NCBI RefSeq assembly: GCF_021147775.1
Contig: NZ_JAGTPK010000015.1
Span: forward strand, 95,023-159,022
Direction of reading: 5' to 3'
DNA length: 64,000 nucleotides
Source: Pseudomonas californiensis
GTDB taxonomy: Bacteria > Pseudomonadota > Gammaproteobacteria > Pseudomonadales > Pseudomonadaceae
The position numbers and the translations under genes were made by a program. Positions 44,901-54,315 of the stretch are shown piece by piece (the stretch's first letter is position 1; each line of letters opens with the position of its first letter). The notes below the pieces were generated by a model. That model was not told the DNA's origin. It saw only the letters and a program-made list of their open reading frames with translations, and ran no database searches.

Positions 44901-44928
44901 AGACGCGGCGTTCATGCGTCTTTTTTTT
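44901..44928 (+). terminator. Rho-independent terminator
   Basis: AGACGC (44901-44906) pairs with GCGTCT around a nine-base loop and is followed by eight T. It ends the transcript of the small protein at 44618 and lies before the phosphate transporter gene. Confidence 0.8.
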
Positions 44929-45020
44929 GGTTTCAGGCGACACAGGTCCGAGGCCGTCGCATCGTTCGGTATTTTTTCTGTCATAATCGCGCCCCCTTCA
45001 GACCGGGTCAGAAAATCTAC

Positions 45021-46493
45021 ATGATCGAATTATTCAGCGGGCTAGATGCTTGGGTGCTTGTGAGCCTGTTGCTCGCCCTGGCCTTCGTCCTCACCTTCGA
45101 GTTCATCAATGGCTTTCATGACACTGCCAACGCGGTGGCGACTGTCATTTACACCAAAGCCATGCCGCCTCACCTGGCCGTATTCTTTTCCGGCGTGTTC
45201 AACTTTCTCGGCGTTCTGCTGGGCGGCGTCGGCGTTGCATACGCCATCGTCCACCTGTTGCCGGTAGAACTGCTGATCAACGTGAATACAGGTCACGGGC
45301 TGGCCATGGTGTTCTCGCTGCTGGCAGCGGCCATCACCTGGAATCTGGGCACCTGGTATTTCGGTATTCCGGCGTCCAGCTCCCACACCCTGATCGGTTC
45401 GATCCTGGGGGTTGGCCTGGCCAACGCCCTGATCAACGACATCCCGCTGGCAGACGGCGTCAATTGGCAGAAAGCCATTGATATCGGTGCATCGCTGGTG
45501 TTCTCGCCGCTGGCGGGCTTTGTGGTGGCGGGGCTTGTGCTCATCGGGCTCAAATGGTGGCGTCCGCTGTCGAAGATGCACAAGACACCTGAGCAACGCC
45601 GCAAACTCGATGACAAAAAGCATCCGCCGTTCTGGAATCGTCTGGTGCTGGTCATCTCCGCGATGGCAGTCAGCTTTGTGCACGGTTCAAACGATGGCCA
45701 GAAAGGTATCGGCCTGATCATGCTGGTGTTGATAGGCATCGTGCCAAGCCAATTTGTACTGGACCTCAACAGCACCACGTACCAGATTGAACGTACCCGC
45801 GACGCCACCCTGCACCTCAGCCAGTTCTACCAGCGCAACAGCAGCACGCTGGGCGAGTACCTGGCGATGGGCAAGGCAGAAAAAGGCGATCTGCCGTCCA
45901 GCTCGGCGTGCAACCCGGAGCAGACTGAACCAACCATCGACGCTCTGCTCGACCGGTTGAAAGGTGTTTCCGACTACCACTCGCTGACATCTGAAACCCG
46001 TATCGAAGTGCGTCGCTACCTGCTCTGCCTGGATGACACCGCACGCAAGGTCGGCAAGCTGCCGAACCTGGCTGCGCGTGAAAAGTCCGACCTTGAGAAG
46101 CTGCGCAAGGACCTGACCGGTACGACTGAATATGCGCCGTTCTGGGTAATTCTGGCGGTTGCGCTGGCGCTGGGCATCGGCACCATGGTCGGCTGGAAGC
46201 GCGTGGTTCTGACCATTGGCGAGAAAATCGGCAAACAGGGCATGACCTACGCTCAAGGCATGTCGGCGCAAATCACTACGGCCTGTGCCATTGGTCTGGC
46301 CAACGTGTTCAGCCTGCCTGTTTCCACCACGCATATTCTGTCGTCGGGCGTTGCTGGCACCATGGTCGCCAACAAGAGCGGCCTGCAAAGCGGGACCGTT
46401 CGCACCATTCTGCTGGCCTGGGTGTTGACCCTGCCTGCGACCGTTGCCCTGTCTGCCGCTCTGTTCTGGCTGGCATCCAAGGCGCTGTCCTGA
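45021..46493 (+). CDS. Inorganic phosphate transporter, PiT family
   Basis: A 490-residue inner-membrane low-affinity phosphate carrier of the PitA type. The duplicated family signature appears twice: FEFINGFHDTANAVATVIYTKAM in the first half and VHGSNDGQKGIGLIMLVLIG in the second. SSSHTLIGSILGVGLANAL and PVSTTHILSSGVAGTMVANK are the two inverted-repeat signature loops. A hydrophilic insert of about 120 residues (LDLNSTTYQIERTRDATLHL and on) lies between the halves, as in Pseudomonas Pit proteins. No DUF47 partner gene is adjacent. Start ATG at 45021. Confidence 0.92.
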   Translation: MIELFSGLDAWVLVSLLLALAFVLTFEFINGFHDTANAVATVIYTKAMPPHLAVFFSGVFNFLGVLLGGVGVAYAIVHLLPVELLINVNTGHGLAMVFSLLAAAITWNLGTWYFGIPASSSHTLIGSILGVGLANALINDIPLADGVNWQKAIDIGASLVFSPLAGFVVAGLVLIGLKWWRPLSKMHKTPEQRRKLDDKKHPPFWNRLVLVISAMAVSFVHGSNDGQKGIGLIMLVLIGIVPSQFVLDLNSTTYQIERTRDATLHLSQFYQRNSSTLGEYLAMGKAEKGDLPSSSACNPEQTEPTIDALLDRLKGVSDYHSLTSETRIEVRRYLLCLDDTARKVGKLPNLAAREKSDLEKLRKDLTGTTEYAPFWVILAVALALGIGTMVGWKRVVLTIGEKIGKQGMTYAQGMSAQITTACAIGLANVFSLPVSTTHILSSGVAGTMVANKSGLQSGTVRTILLAWVLTLPATVALSAALFWLASKALS

Positions 46494-46504
46494 TCTGAAG
46501 CATG

Positions 46505-46533
46505 TCAGACGGTGCGACCTTCGCACCGTCTGA
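46505..46533. terminator. Perfect 13-bp hairpin between convergent genes
   Basis: TCAGACGGTGCGA pairs fully with TCGCACCGTCTGA around a three-base loop. It starts 11 bases after the phosphate transporter stop and ends just before the stop of the convergent HerA-like gene. There is no T-run, so it may stop both transcripts weakly or protect their 3' ends. Confidence 0.6.
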
Positions 46534-46538
46534 CCCGA

Positions 46539-48029
46539 TCACTTGCGCTTCTTCGTCCCCAGCAACGACCCCATCAAACCCCGCACCAGCTCCCGCCCCA
46601 GTTGACTGGCCGCCTGACGCATAGCGTTCTTCATCGCCTGCCCCGCCAGACCGCCCAGAAACGCGCCCGCCTTGTCGCTGAAACTCTCATCTTGCTTGTC
46701 AGCAGGCATGTCCGTCTTTTCCGCCGGCTGCGGTTCAGCCACCTTGCGGGCTGCCAGCATCTCGTAGGCTGACTCACGATCAATGGGCTTCTCATAGCGC
46801 CTGCCAAGCGGCGACTGGGCGATCAGGACGGCGCGTTCGGCTTCGGTCAGCGGCCCGATACGTGATTGCGGCGGCGCGATCAGTACGCGCTGCACCATGG
46901 CGGGCGTGCCCTTGTCCTGCAAGGTGCCCACCAGCGCCTCGCCAATACCCAGCTCGGTCAGCACACCGAGCGCATCGAACGCAGGGTTTGGTCGAAAGCC
47001 ATCAGCTACGGCACGCAGCGATTTCTGCTCCTTGGCAGTGAAAGCACGCAGGCCGTGCTGGATGCGCAAACCGAGCTGAGCGAGCACATCATCGGGCAAG
47101 TCGCCAGGAGACTGCGTCACAAAATAGACCCCCACGCCCTTGGAACGGATCAGACGCACCACCTGTTCGAGCCGCTCCTGCAAGGCCTTGGGCGTGTCGG
47201 CAAACAGCAAATGCGCCTCGTCAAAAAACAGCGCCAGCAGCGGTTTGTCAGCATCGCCGCGCTCGGGCAATTGCTCGAACAGCTCGGCCAGCAGCCACAA
47301 CAGAAACGTCGCATACACCTTCGGTGCTTCGTGCACCAATTTGCTGGCGTCCAGCAGATGGATACGCCCTCGTCCATCACCGGCAGGCTGCAGGATATCT
47401 TCGAGTTGCAGCGCAGGCTCACCGAACAGCGCTTCGGCCCCCTGCTGCTCAAGCACGGCAAGACGACGCTGCAATGCCTGGCTTGAGCCTGTTGTCATCA
47501 ATGCGCTGTCTTCGCCCAGCAACTGAGGGTGCTCACGCAAGTGATTGAGCAGAGCCTTGAGGTCCTTGATATCGAGCAGCAACAGCCCTTCACGATCAGC
47601 CACCTTGAACGCCGCGTACAGCGCAGCTTGCTGGCTGTCGGTCAGCTCCAGCAAGTTACCCAGCAACAAGGGGCCCATTTCACTCAAGGTGGTACGCAGC
47701 GGATGACCGGACTTGCCTTCGATATCCCACAAGGTCACCGGATACTCCCGAGGCCCATAGTCAAGCCAGGGCATGCCGGCAATTCGTTCAGCGATCTTGC
47801 CTTGCGGGTTACCTGCCGCCCCCAGACCACAAAGGTCACCTTTGATATCTGCTGCAAAAACCGCGACACCTGCATCACTGAATGCCTCCGCCAGACGCTG
47901 CAGGGTCACCGTCTTGCCGGTGCCGGTGGCGCCCGCGATCAAACCGTGGCGGTTGGCCAGTCGCAAATCCTGGGAAATAGGTAGCCCCGCAGGGTCGGCA
48001 CCTAAAATCATTTCCTGAGAATCGTGCAT
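46539..48029 (-). CDS. HerA-like ATPase, DUF853 (YjgR family)
   Basis: A 496-residue P-loop ATPase. Walker A is GATGTGKTVTLQRLAEA (about residues 33-49) and Walker B is LALFFDEAHLLF (about 265). The segment KGVGVYFVTQSPGDLPDDVLAQLGLRIQHGLRAFT is the conserved sensor and arginine-finger region of the DUF853 group. The family is related to HerA/FtsK motor proteins; its role in bacteria is unclear. The C-terminus is Ala/Gly-rich with a basic end (GRELVRGLMGSLLGTKKRK). Stand-alone gene. Confidence 0.88.
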   Translation of the reverse strand: MHDSQEMILGADPAGLPISQDLRLANRHGLIAGATGTGKTVTLQRLAEAFSDAGVAVFAADIKGDLCGLGAAGNPQGKIAERIAGMPWLDYGPREYPVTLWDIEGKSGHPLRTTLSEMGPLLLGNLLELTDSQQAALYAAFKVADREGLLLLDIKDLKALLNHLREHPQLLGEDSALMTTGSSQALQRRLAVLEQQGAEALFGEPALQLEDILQPAGDGRGRIHLLDASKLVHEAPKVYATFLLWLLAELFEQLPERGDADKPLLALFFDEAHLLFADTPKALQERLEQVVRLIRSKGVGVYFVTQSPGDLPDDVLAQLGLRIQHGLRAFTAKEQKSLRAVADGFRPNPAFDALGVLTELGIGEALVGTLQDKGTPAMVQRVLIAPPQSRIGPLTEAERAVLIAQSPLGRRYEKPIDRESAYEMLAARKVAEPQPAEKTDMPADKQDESFSDKAGAFLGGLAGQAMKNAMRQAASQLGRELVRGLMGSLLGTKKRK

Positions 48030-48197
48030 GGATAACCCTCTTCAAACGTGAGACGCGCAGACCGGTCGCGCAGTGATTGCAGTATCGACCTGTCCAGCCT
48101 GTCGCACCACCCTGCGTCAGACAGCGGACAGACGCTTCAACAACTATTCTGAAGAAGGGTCAAGAACAGGACGAGCCCCGTTCCGAGGAGTGTTGCC

Positions 48198-49315
48198 GTG
48201 CACATTGCGGACATGACGATGTTCTATGCGCCAGCCAGCGGTGGCGTGCGCACCTACCTCGATGCCAAACACCAACGGCTGGCACGTCAGCCAGACGTTC
48301 GCCACAGCCTGTTGATCCCCGGCGCACACGCCACACATCTCGACGGGATCTACAAAATGCCGTCACCCGCCGTACCGTTTGGCAATGGCTACCGTTTCCC
48401 CGTGCGGGTGGCGCCCTGGCGCACGGCGCTACGAACGCTGCAACCCGACCTTATCGAAGCGGGCGACCCCTACCTGACAGCGTGGGCGGCACTCGACGCA
48501 CGTCGCCAACTGGGTATACCGGTGATCGGCTTTTACCACTCCGACCTTCCGCTGCTGGTGCGTAATCGTATGGGCCACTGGATGAGCACCAACGTCGAAG
48601 CTTACATCAGCAAACTTTACGGCAACTTCGACCGGGTATTGGCACCCAGCCAGATCATGGCGGACAAACTGATCGGTCTGGGCGTCGAGAATGTGTATGT
48701 CCAGCCATTGGGCGTGGACCTGGAGGCGTTCAATCCCCGCTACAGAGACGCTCACCTCAAGAAGGAGATGGGCCTGACTGACGACACCCGACTGCTGATC
48801 TTCGCCGGGCGCGGTTCGAAAGAGAAAAACCTGCCGGTACTGCTCGACTGCATGAAAAACCTCGGGACGCGCTATCACCTGTTGCTGGTCGGCTCGCACA
48901 TGCCTGCGCAAGCCCCTGACAACGTCACGGTCATCAACCGTTTCTGCAAAGCAACTCAACTGGCGCGCCTGCTGGCCAGCGCTGACGCACTCATACACGC
49001 AGGTGATCAGGAGACGTTCGGTCTGGTGATACTGGAGGCCATGGCCAGTGGTATCCCGGTGGTAGCAGTGGCTGCCGGGGCATTCACTGAGATCGTGCCT
49101 GCCCACTGCGGTGTGCTGTGCTGTGCGAAGCAAACAGTCCCGCGTGCATGGCCGCCGTCGTTATCGAACTGTTTAGCCACGATGTGCGCGAGAAAGGCCG
49201 GCTAGCCAGGCGGCACGTAGAAAATCATTACAGCTGGGACGTGGTGGTAGCAGGCTTGATCGAACAGTACCAAGCCGTACTTGGCATTCGCCAAACGAGG
49301 CTGGCGCATGGCTGA
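48198..49315 (+). pseudogene. Glycosyltransferase (GT4-like), frameshifted near the C-terminus
   Basis: The frame from ATG 48198 is a normal GT-B glycosyltransferase through residue 305: MHIADMTMFYAPASGGVRTYL at the front, the hinge VQPLGVDLEAFNP, and the nucleotide-sugar site DQETFGLVILEAMASGIPVVA with its E-x7-E. It then ends in 30 unrelated residues at 49205. The expected tail (CEANSPACMAAVVIELFSHD to 49315) is in the frame 2 bases over. At the junction GTGCT occurs twice in a row before GTGCGAA; one extra 5-base copy explains the shift. The altered protein loses part of its last helices. Paired with the next gene, also broken. Confidence 0.85.
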
Positions 49316-50089
49316 GAAAAGCGTGTTGCTGGTATTGCACGACGTCGCACCGTGCAGTTGGGAGTATACGCGCCTTTTGTAACAGCTGTCGATGAGCTGA
49401 CAGGTGTAAACATCACCTGGCTGGTGGTCCCCGACTTCCACCGACGCAACCCCTTGAGTGAGGCCAGATGGTTTCAGCAGCGGCTGCATGACCGTCTGGT
49501 GCGCGGGGACGAGTTGGCGTTACACGGTTACTACCATTGCGACGACGGGCCAACCCCTCGCACGTTGCATGACTGGTTCATGCGGCGTATCTACACATGG
49601 GAAGGCGAATTCTACAGTCTGGATCAGCAGCAGGCGCTGACACGCCTGGAGGCCGGAATCGAAGTCTTCAAGCGCAACGACTGGCCACTTTACGGCTTCG
49701 TGGCGCCCGCCTGGCTGATGAGCCAGGGCACAAAAGCAGCGCTGCGTCAGTTGCCGTTGAACTATACGAGTGACGCACGGCACCTGTTCTGGCTGCCGGA
49801 CTTCAAAGAGATCCAGGCACCGGGACTGGTCTGGAGTGCCGGAACCGCGTGGCGACGCGTCGCTTCAAGAATCTACAGCGAATGGACTGAAATCCGCCTG
49901 CGTAAAGCGCCAGTCATACGTCTGGGCCTGCACCCGGTGGACATGCTGCACGAGAGCTCACGTCGCTACTGGCTCGACGTGCTGAAACGCTTGTTGGAAG
50001 ATGGCCGCCAGCCTATGACCAAAATCGCCTGGCTCAATGCTCAGGTGTCAGCGTCGTCTTCAGTGGCCTGCTCGTCGGCACGCGGATGA
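49308..50089 (+). pseudogene. DUF2334 polysaccharide deacetylase-like, frameshifted at the N-terminus
   Basis: ATG 49308 (overlapping the end of the glycosyltransferase by 8 bases) gives MAEKSVLLVLHDVAPCSWE, the start of the DUF2334 family with its metal-site HD pair, then a stop at 49380. From about 49366 the correct sequence (YAPFVTAVDELTGVNITWLV, then ELALHGYYHCDDG) continues in another frame to 50089. One base lost or two gained at GAGTATACG explains it. A GTG at 49352 could start a shortened protein lacking the HD motif, likely inactive. Together with the previous gene it formed a pair for a glycan (inference). Confidence 0.85.
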
Positions 50090-50229
50090 AGCTGGCGCCA
50101 CAGCTCGCCTGCGCCCTCGAAGTCAGTACCGTTTTCTGGAGTGAGCTCGTCGGGGTCGTAACGGCTGAGGCAGCCCTCTCCCAGAGTGCCAGGCGCGCTT
50201 GAAGTCGCTTTATCGAGAGGGTCGGTCAT
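50041..50229 (-). CDS. Small acidic hypothetical protein
   Basis: A 62-residue acidic protein, MTDPLDKATSSAPGTLGEGCLSRYDPDELTPENGTDFEGAGELWRQLHPRAD and an acidic tail. Its 3' end overlaps the end of the deacetylase-like gene on the other strand by 49 bases. The composition and the compact segment CLSRYDPDELTPENG suggest a real gene, but I cannot name a family. Confidence 0.55.
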   Translation of the reverse strand: MTDPLDKATSSAPGTLGEGCLSRYDPDELTPENGTDFEGAGELWRQLHPRADEQATEDDADT

Positions 50230-50306
50230 TGAATTGTCCGCCTGAAAGGTCGTGCAGCCAATGGAAGATGACAGGAGCGCCAGCAGAGCGCCCCTGCCGC
50301 AACCGA

Positions 50307-51158
50307 TCAGTCAAATACGACGGTCTTGTTGTCATGCACAAGTACGCGGTCTTCGAGGTGCGCGCGCAAGCCACGCGCGAGGACCATTTTCTCGACGTCA
50401 CGGCCAAAGCGCACCATGTTTTCAATGCTGTCCCGGTGACTGACGCGTACCACGTCCTGCTCGATGATCGGCCCGGCGTCCAACTCTTCAGTCACGTAAT
50501 GGCAGGTTGCACCAATCAGCTTCACGCCACGCAGCGACGCCTGGTGGTAAGGCTTGGCTCCTACGAAAGACGGCAGGAAGCTGTGATGGATGTTGATTAC
50601 CTGATGAGCGTACTCACGGCACAGCTGTGGCGGCAGAATTTGCATGTAACGCGCCAGGACCACGACATCGGCCTGATGATGGCCGACCAGACGTGATACC
50701 TCGGCAAAAGCAGGTTCTTTGTCCGTCGGATCAACCGGCACATGGTAGTACGGAATATCATGCCACTCGACCATGCTGCGCAGGTCCTGGTGGTTTGAAA
50801 TCACGCACGCGATGTCGCAATCAAGCTCATCACTGTGCCAACGATGCAGCAAGTCCGCCAGACAGTGAGATTCACGGCTGGCCATGAGCACCACACGCTT
50901 TTTCTGGCCCGAATCCGTGATGCGCCAGTCCATCGAAAACTCTTCGGCGATAGGCGTGAAGGCCTCACGGAAACCCTCGAGATCAAACGGCAGCGTATCA
51001 GCACGAATCTCGTGGCGCATGAAAAACCAGCCGCTGAGGTTATCCGAATGATGGCTCGCTTCGGTGATCCAGCCGTTATGAGTGGCCAGAAAGTTACTGA
51101 CTTTGGCAACGATGCCGACACGGTCCGGGCAGGCAATGACCAGACGAAAAGTGCGCAT
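50307..51158 (-). CDS. purU: Formyltetrahydrofolate deformylase
   Basis: A 283-residue enzyme that hydrolyses 10-formyl-THF to formate and THF, balancing the one-carbon pool. An N-terminal ACT domain (TFRLVIACPDRVGIVAKVSNFL, residues 1-80) precedes a formyltransferase-like domain with VLMASRESHCLADLLHRW and the active-site segment INIHHSFLPSFVGAKPYHQA, then ATCHYVTEELDAGPIIEQDV. Start ATG at 51158; a longer reading from 51191 is rejected. It is divergent from mvaT, the order seen for purU and mvaT in P. aeruginosa. Confidence 0.94.
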   Translation of the reverse strand: MRTFRLVIACPDRVGIVAKVSNFLATHNGWITEASHHSDNLSGWFFMRHEIRADTLPFDLEGFREAFTPIAEEFSMDWRITDSGQKKRVVLMASRESHCLADLLHRWHSDELDCDIACVISNHQDLRSMVEWHDIPYYHVPVDPTDKEPAFAEVSRLVGHHQADVVVLARYMQILPPQLCREYAHQVINIHHSFLPSFVGAKPYHQASLRGVKLIGATCHYVTEELDAGPIIEQDVVRVSHRDSIENMVRFGRDVEKMVLARGLRAHLEDRVLVHDNKTVVFD

Positions 51159-51516
51159 TAGGGAAACTCCAGAACTTCGCAAAGGCGCCATTCTAGCGAC
51201 TGTGCGCCAAAACTGCAGTATCTGTGTGGCCTGAATTCAGACGGGGCGCGAGGCGAAACAGACCTGAAAGTCTGCACCGCGCCATTACCGCGCTATCATG
51301 CCGAATTGCTAAACAAGCGCCGTAGTTAAACGGCGCTTTATAGCGGCGCGCGTTAGTAATGAACGTCACCGCCTTCTAGTTTGGGATTCTGTAGGACAGT
51401 CGTATATTTCTAAATAATTCAAATAAAACTTTTATTTAATGTTTACTTGATCAAGCCCTCTGACTATTATTGCGTCACTGTCTCCCTGCCACCCTTCACA
51501 ACATAAGGTCACCCTC
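51159..51516. other. 358-base purU-mvaT divergent region
   Basis: No gene. AAGCGCCG (51315-51322) pairs with CGGCGCTT (51331-51338) around TAGTTAAA, a terminator-like stem lacking a T-run. From about 51400 to 51450 the sequence is very AT-rich (TTATTTAATG, AATAATTCAAATAAAAC), a plausible binding area for MvaT itself and the mvaT promoter. Confidence 0.5.
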
Positions 51517-51897
51517 ATGTCCCTGATCAACGAATACCGTGCTACAGAAGAAGCAATCAAAGAACTGCAAGCCCGTTTGAAGAATCTGTCGCAAGACGAC
51601 AAATTGCAAACCGAGCTGGAATTCGAAGGCAAACTGCGCACGCTGATGGGCGAATATCAAAAATCGCTGCGTGACATCATTGCTCTGCTGGACCCGGACT
51701 CCAAGGTTAATAAGGCTCCGCGTGGCGGCGCTGTGAAAACCACCGGCACCAAGCGCGCTCGCAAGGTCAAGCAATACAAGAACCCGCATAACGGCGAAGT
51801 CATCGAAACCAAAGGTGGCAACCACAAGACGCTGAAAGAGTGGAAACTCAAGTGGGGCGGTGACGAGGTTGAAAGCTGGGCCACTCTGCTGGGCTAA
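51517..51897 (+). CDS. mvaT: H-NS-family xenogeneic silencer MvaT
   Basis: A 126-residue DNA-binding protein that coats AT-rich, often horizontally acquired DNA and represses it. The N-terminal coiled coil (MSLINEYRATEEAIKELQARL, residues 1-60) mediates oligomerisation; the C-terminal domain (KQYKNPHNGEVIETKGGNHKTLKEWKLKWG) binds AT-rich minor grooves through the RGG-like element of MvaT, with KWGGDEVESW near the end. It matches MvaT more than MvaU by its N-terminal sequence as I remember them. Own promoter region is AT-rich, suggesting autoregulation. Good terminator downstream. Confidence 0.93.
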   Translation: MSLINEYRATEEAIKELQARLKNLSQDDKLQTELEFEGKLRTLMGEYQKSLRDIIALLDPDSKVNKAPRGGAVKTTGTKRARKVKQYKNPHNGEVIETKGGNHKTLKEWKLKWGGDEVESWATLLG

Positions 51898-51925
51898 GCT
51901 TCACCGCGTCATTTAACCCGACGTG

Positions 51926-51951
51926 AAAACGCCAGCTTGCTGGCGTTTTTT
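51926..51951 (+). terminator. Rho-independent terminator of mvaT
   Basis: CGCCAG and CTGGCG pair around CTTG, with four A before and six T after, 28 bases downstream of the mvaT stop. The symmetric A/T tracts may also serve sbcB on the other strand. Confidence 0.9.
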
Positions 51952-51978
51952 ATTGTTCAGGATTTGTTCAGCAACGCC

Positions 51979-53409
51979 TCAGATCGACAGCCGTGCGCGC
52001 AGTTGATCAACATGATCCTGCCACTGCCGCAACACCGCCAGCTGCTCTGGCGTGGCACTAAGCGACAACTCAGCCTGTGCGCTCGCGTAGTCTTGCAGCG
52101 TGTTGGGCGCACCCCGTTCCGGCTGACACAGCCGTGTCTGACAGAAATGACGCCAGCGCTGTTGCTCTTCTTCATTCAAGGTCTCGGGGAAGTTTCTGGC
52201 CCGATAGCGAAATAACAACTCAGGCAATCGCGCGTCGTCAAAAGGCCAGGCGTCACGTGCCAGTTGTTCGGGCTCTGCATTGCGTACTTGCTCACACAGG
52301 CGACGGTCCCGATCACCAATAAAGCCATCATACAATTGCTGCTCGGGGTCTTCACTTGCAATGAAATCCTCCTTGCCGTAAAGGGCGCGGACTTTGTCCT
52401 CCCAAACTTTCTGGCTTTCGCTCAATTGCACCGCCCGTGACTGATAGCAGGCCATGTCCAGCTGCAAGCGCTCTTGATCCTGCTCGCGCAACACGCTCAA
52501 GGGTGCAATCACAGGGCATCGATTTATATGCAATAGTTTGAGCGGCACCGGCAGCTCGCCTTCGCCCAGCGCCTCGTGACGGGTATATAAACGGTGCTTT
52601 AGTGTTTCAGCATCCTGCTCCAATAAGGGCGACGGGTCCTGATGTAAGTCGCACACGATCAGCGCATTACGGTTATTCGGGTGCCACGCCAGGGGCAACA
52701 CCACGCCAAGATAATTACGGGCAGCGGAGAAGCGCCCCGAAATATGCACCAGTGGCTGCATCAGCTGAATCTGTTCCTGAACCTTTTGTTTACTGCGCAG
52801 TGCAAAAAGCCAAGCGAAAAGACGCGGTTGTTTTTCCCGGATCAAGCGCGCGAGCGCAATCGTTGCACGCACGTCAGACAACGCGTCGTGAGCCTGACCG
52901 TGATCAATACCATTGGCGGCTGTCAGACGCTCCAGCTTGAGCGTGACCTTTCCATTTTCCTGCGGCCAGACGATGCCGTCAGGGCGCAGGGCATAAGCGG
53001 CACGCACGATATCAATCAAATCCCAGCGGCTGTTACCGCCCTGCCACTCCCGGGCATACGGATCGAAAAAGTTGCGATACAAGCTGTAACGAGTCACCTC
53101 GTCATCGAAGCGCAGCGTGTTGTAGCCTGCGCCGCAAGTCCCTGGCGCAGAGAGTTCAGCGTGCACACGCGTCATGAAATCCGCTTCACACAGGCCCTTT
53201 TCGGCCAATCGCGCAGGCGTTATCCCGGTGATCACACATGCGGCAGGATGAGGCAGGATGTCATCACTGGGTTGGCAGTAGAGATTGACGGGAGGCGCAA
53301 TTTCGTTGAGGTCGGCATCGGTACGAATGCCCGCCATCTGCAAGGCGCGATCATTGCGCGGGTTGATACCGGTGGTTTCGTAGTCGTACCAGAAGATGCT
53401 GGAGGTCAC
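51979..53409 (-). CDS. sbcB: Exodeoxyribonuclease I
   Basis: A 476-residue 3'-5' single-strand DNA exonuclease of the DEDD family, acting in recombination and mismatch repair. The first motif is FWYDYETTGINPRNDRALQM with Asp and Glu near residues 9-11; the second is YNTLRFDDEVTRY; the third is NGIDHGQAHDALSDVRATIALA with the catalytic His and Asp. The C-terminal SH3-like and helical domains (PQLYDGFIGDRDR) match ExoI. Convergent with mvaT; 180 bases of divergent space separate it from the RDD operon. Confidence 0.94.
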   Translation of the reverse strand: MTSSIFWYDYETTGINPRNDRALQMAGIRTDADLNEIAPPVNLYCQPSDDILPHPAACVITGITPARLAEKGLCEADFMTRVHAELSAPGTCGAGYNTLRFDDEVTRYSLYRNFFDPYAREWQGGNSRWDLIDIVRAAYALRPDGIVWPQENGKVTLKLERLTAANGIDHGQAHDALSDVRATIALARLIREKQPRLFAWLFALRSKQKVQEQIQLMQPLVHISGRFSAARNYLGVVLPLAWHPNNRNALIVCDLHQDPSPLLEQDAETLKHRLYTRHEALGEGELPVPLKLLHINRCPVIAPLSVLREQDQERLQLDMACYQSRAVQLSESQKVWEDKVRALYGKEDFIASEDPEQQLYDGFIGDRDRRLCEQVRNAEPEQLARDAWPFDDARLPELLFRYRARNFPETLNEEEQQRWRHFCQTRLCQPERGAPNTLQDYASAQAELSLSATPEQLAVLRQWQDHVDQLRARLSI

Positions 53410-53589
53410 GGGCTGATCCTGAACAAAAGACCCTGGAAGTGTAGGGCTTGCAACCCGTAATTAGCTAATCGGGCGATGTCCGCTGCTCTGTGAAACGTTT
53501 TCTTACAGGCGCTGCTTTCAATGGTCGGTTGCTTAGCACGGCCGCGGTAGCTAGCATCAGCTTTCGTCTTCAGGTATCGCCCTCCGATA

Positions 53590-54315
53590 ATGCTATCCCC
53601 TCCCCCCTCGCCAGGGAACGCAGCGCAGCCATCGACGCTGGATACCCGCATTGCTATCGAAACCCCGGAAGGCATCGATATGATCCTTCGCCCTGCCGGT
53701 CTGGTTTGTCGTGCCCTGGCTTTCGGTATTGACCTGGGCATCCGCATCGCGGTGATCGGGGCGCTGTTGCTGCTGTTCCAGCTGTTTGGCTCATTCGGTA
53801 TCGGACTGGGCGCTATCACGATGTTCGTGGTGAACTGGTGGTACATGGTGTTGTTCGAGGTACTGAACCAGGGACGCACGCCGGGCAAACGCGCCATGGG
53901 CTTGCGTGTCGTTCATGATGACGGCACGCCGATCGGCTGGGCTTCCTCACTGATTCGCAATCTGCTGCGCTTCATCGACATGTTGCCGCTGGGCTACGGC
54001 GTCGGAGCCGTCACTTGCCTGAACCATCCAGCATTCAAACGTCTGGGAGACCTGGCCGCCGGTACACTGGTGATCCATACCGACCTTCCCGTTCAGCGCC
54101 CGAACCTGCCAACGGCGGCACCTGTACTGATACCGGTCGCGCTGCTGATCGAAGAACAACGTGCGCTGCTGAGCCTTGCCGAACGTCAGGTTGAACTGTC
54201 AGAAGCACGTACCCAGGAGTTGGCCGTGATCCTCGCCGAGCCCCTGCGCATACCTGTCAACACGGCGATCGCACACGTCAACGGCATGGCCCGCAGCCTG
54301 CTGGGTCAGTCATGA
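53590..54315 (+). CDS. RDD-family membrane protein (operon gene 1)
   Basis: A 241-residue inner-membrane protein with an RDD domain: LAFGIDLGIRIAVIGALLLLFQLFG and GAITMFVVNWWYMVLFEV are TM1 and TM2, GRTPGKRAMGLRVVHDDG is the conserved loop, and RNLLRFIDMLPLGYGVGAV the third segment. The start of the conserved part (LDTRIAIETPEGIDMILRPAG) is typical of the RDD proteins linked to MoxR operons. The C-terminal 60 residues are soluble and amphipathic. It leads a tightly packed operon: each downstream start overlaps the preceding stop. Confidence 0.87.
   Translation: MLSPPPSPGNAAQPSTLDTRIAIETPEGIDMILRPAGLVCRALAFGIDLGIRIAVIGALLLLFQLFGSFGIGLGAITMFVVNWWYMVLFEVLNQGRTPGKRAMGLRVVHDDGTPIGWASSLIRNLLRFIDMLPLGYGVGAVTCLNHPAFKRLGDLAAGTLVIHTDLPVQRPNLPTAAPVLIPVALLIEEQRALLSLAERQVELSEARTQELAVILAEPLRIPVNTAIAHVNGMARSLLGQS

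Noticed and set aside
48198..49205. Glycosyltransferase as an intact 335-residue gene
   Set aside because: The last 30 residues are not family-like and the expected C-terminus is in the adjacent frame.
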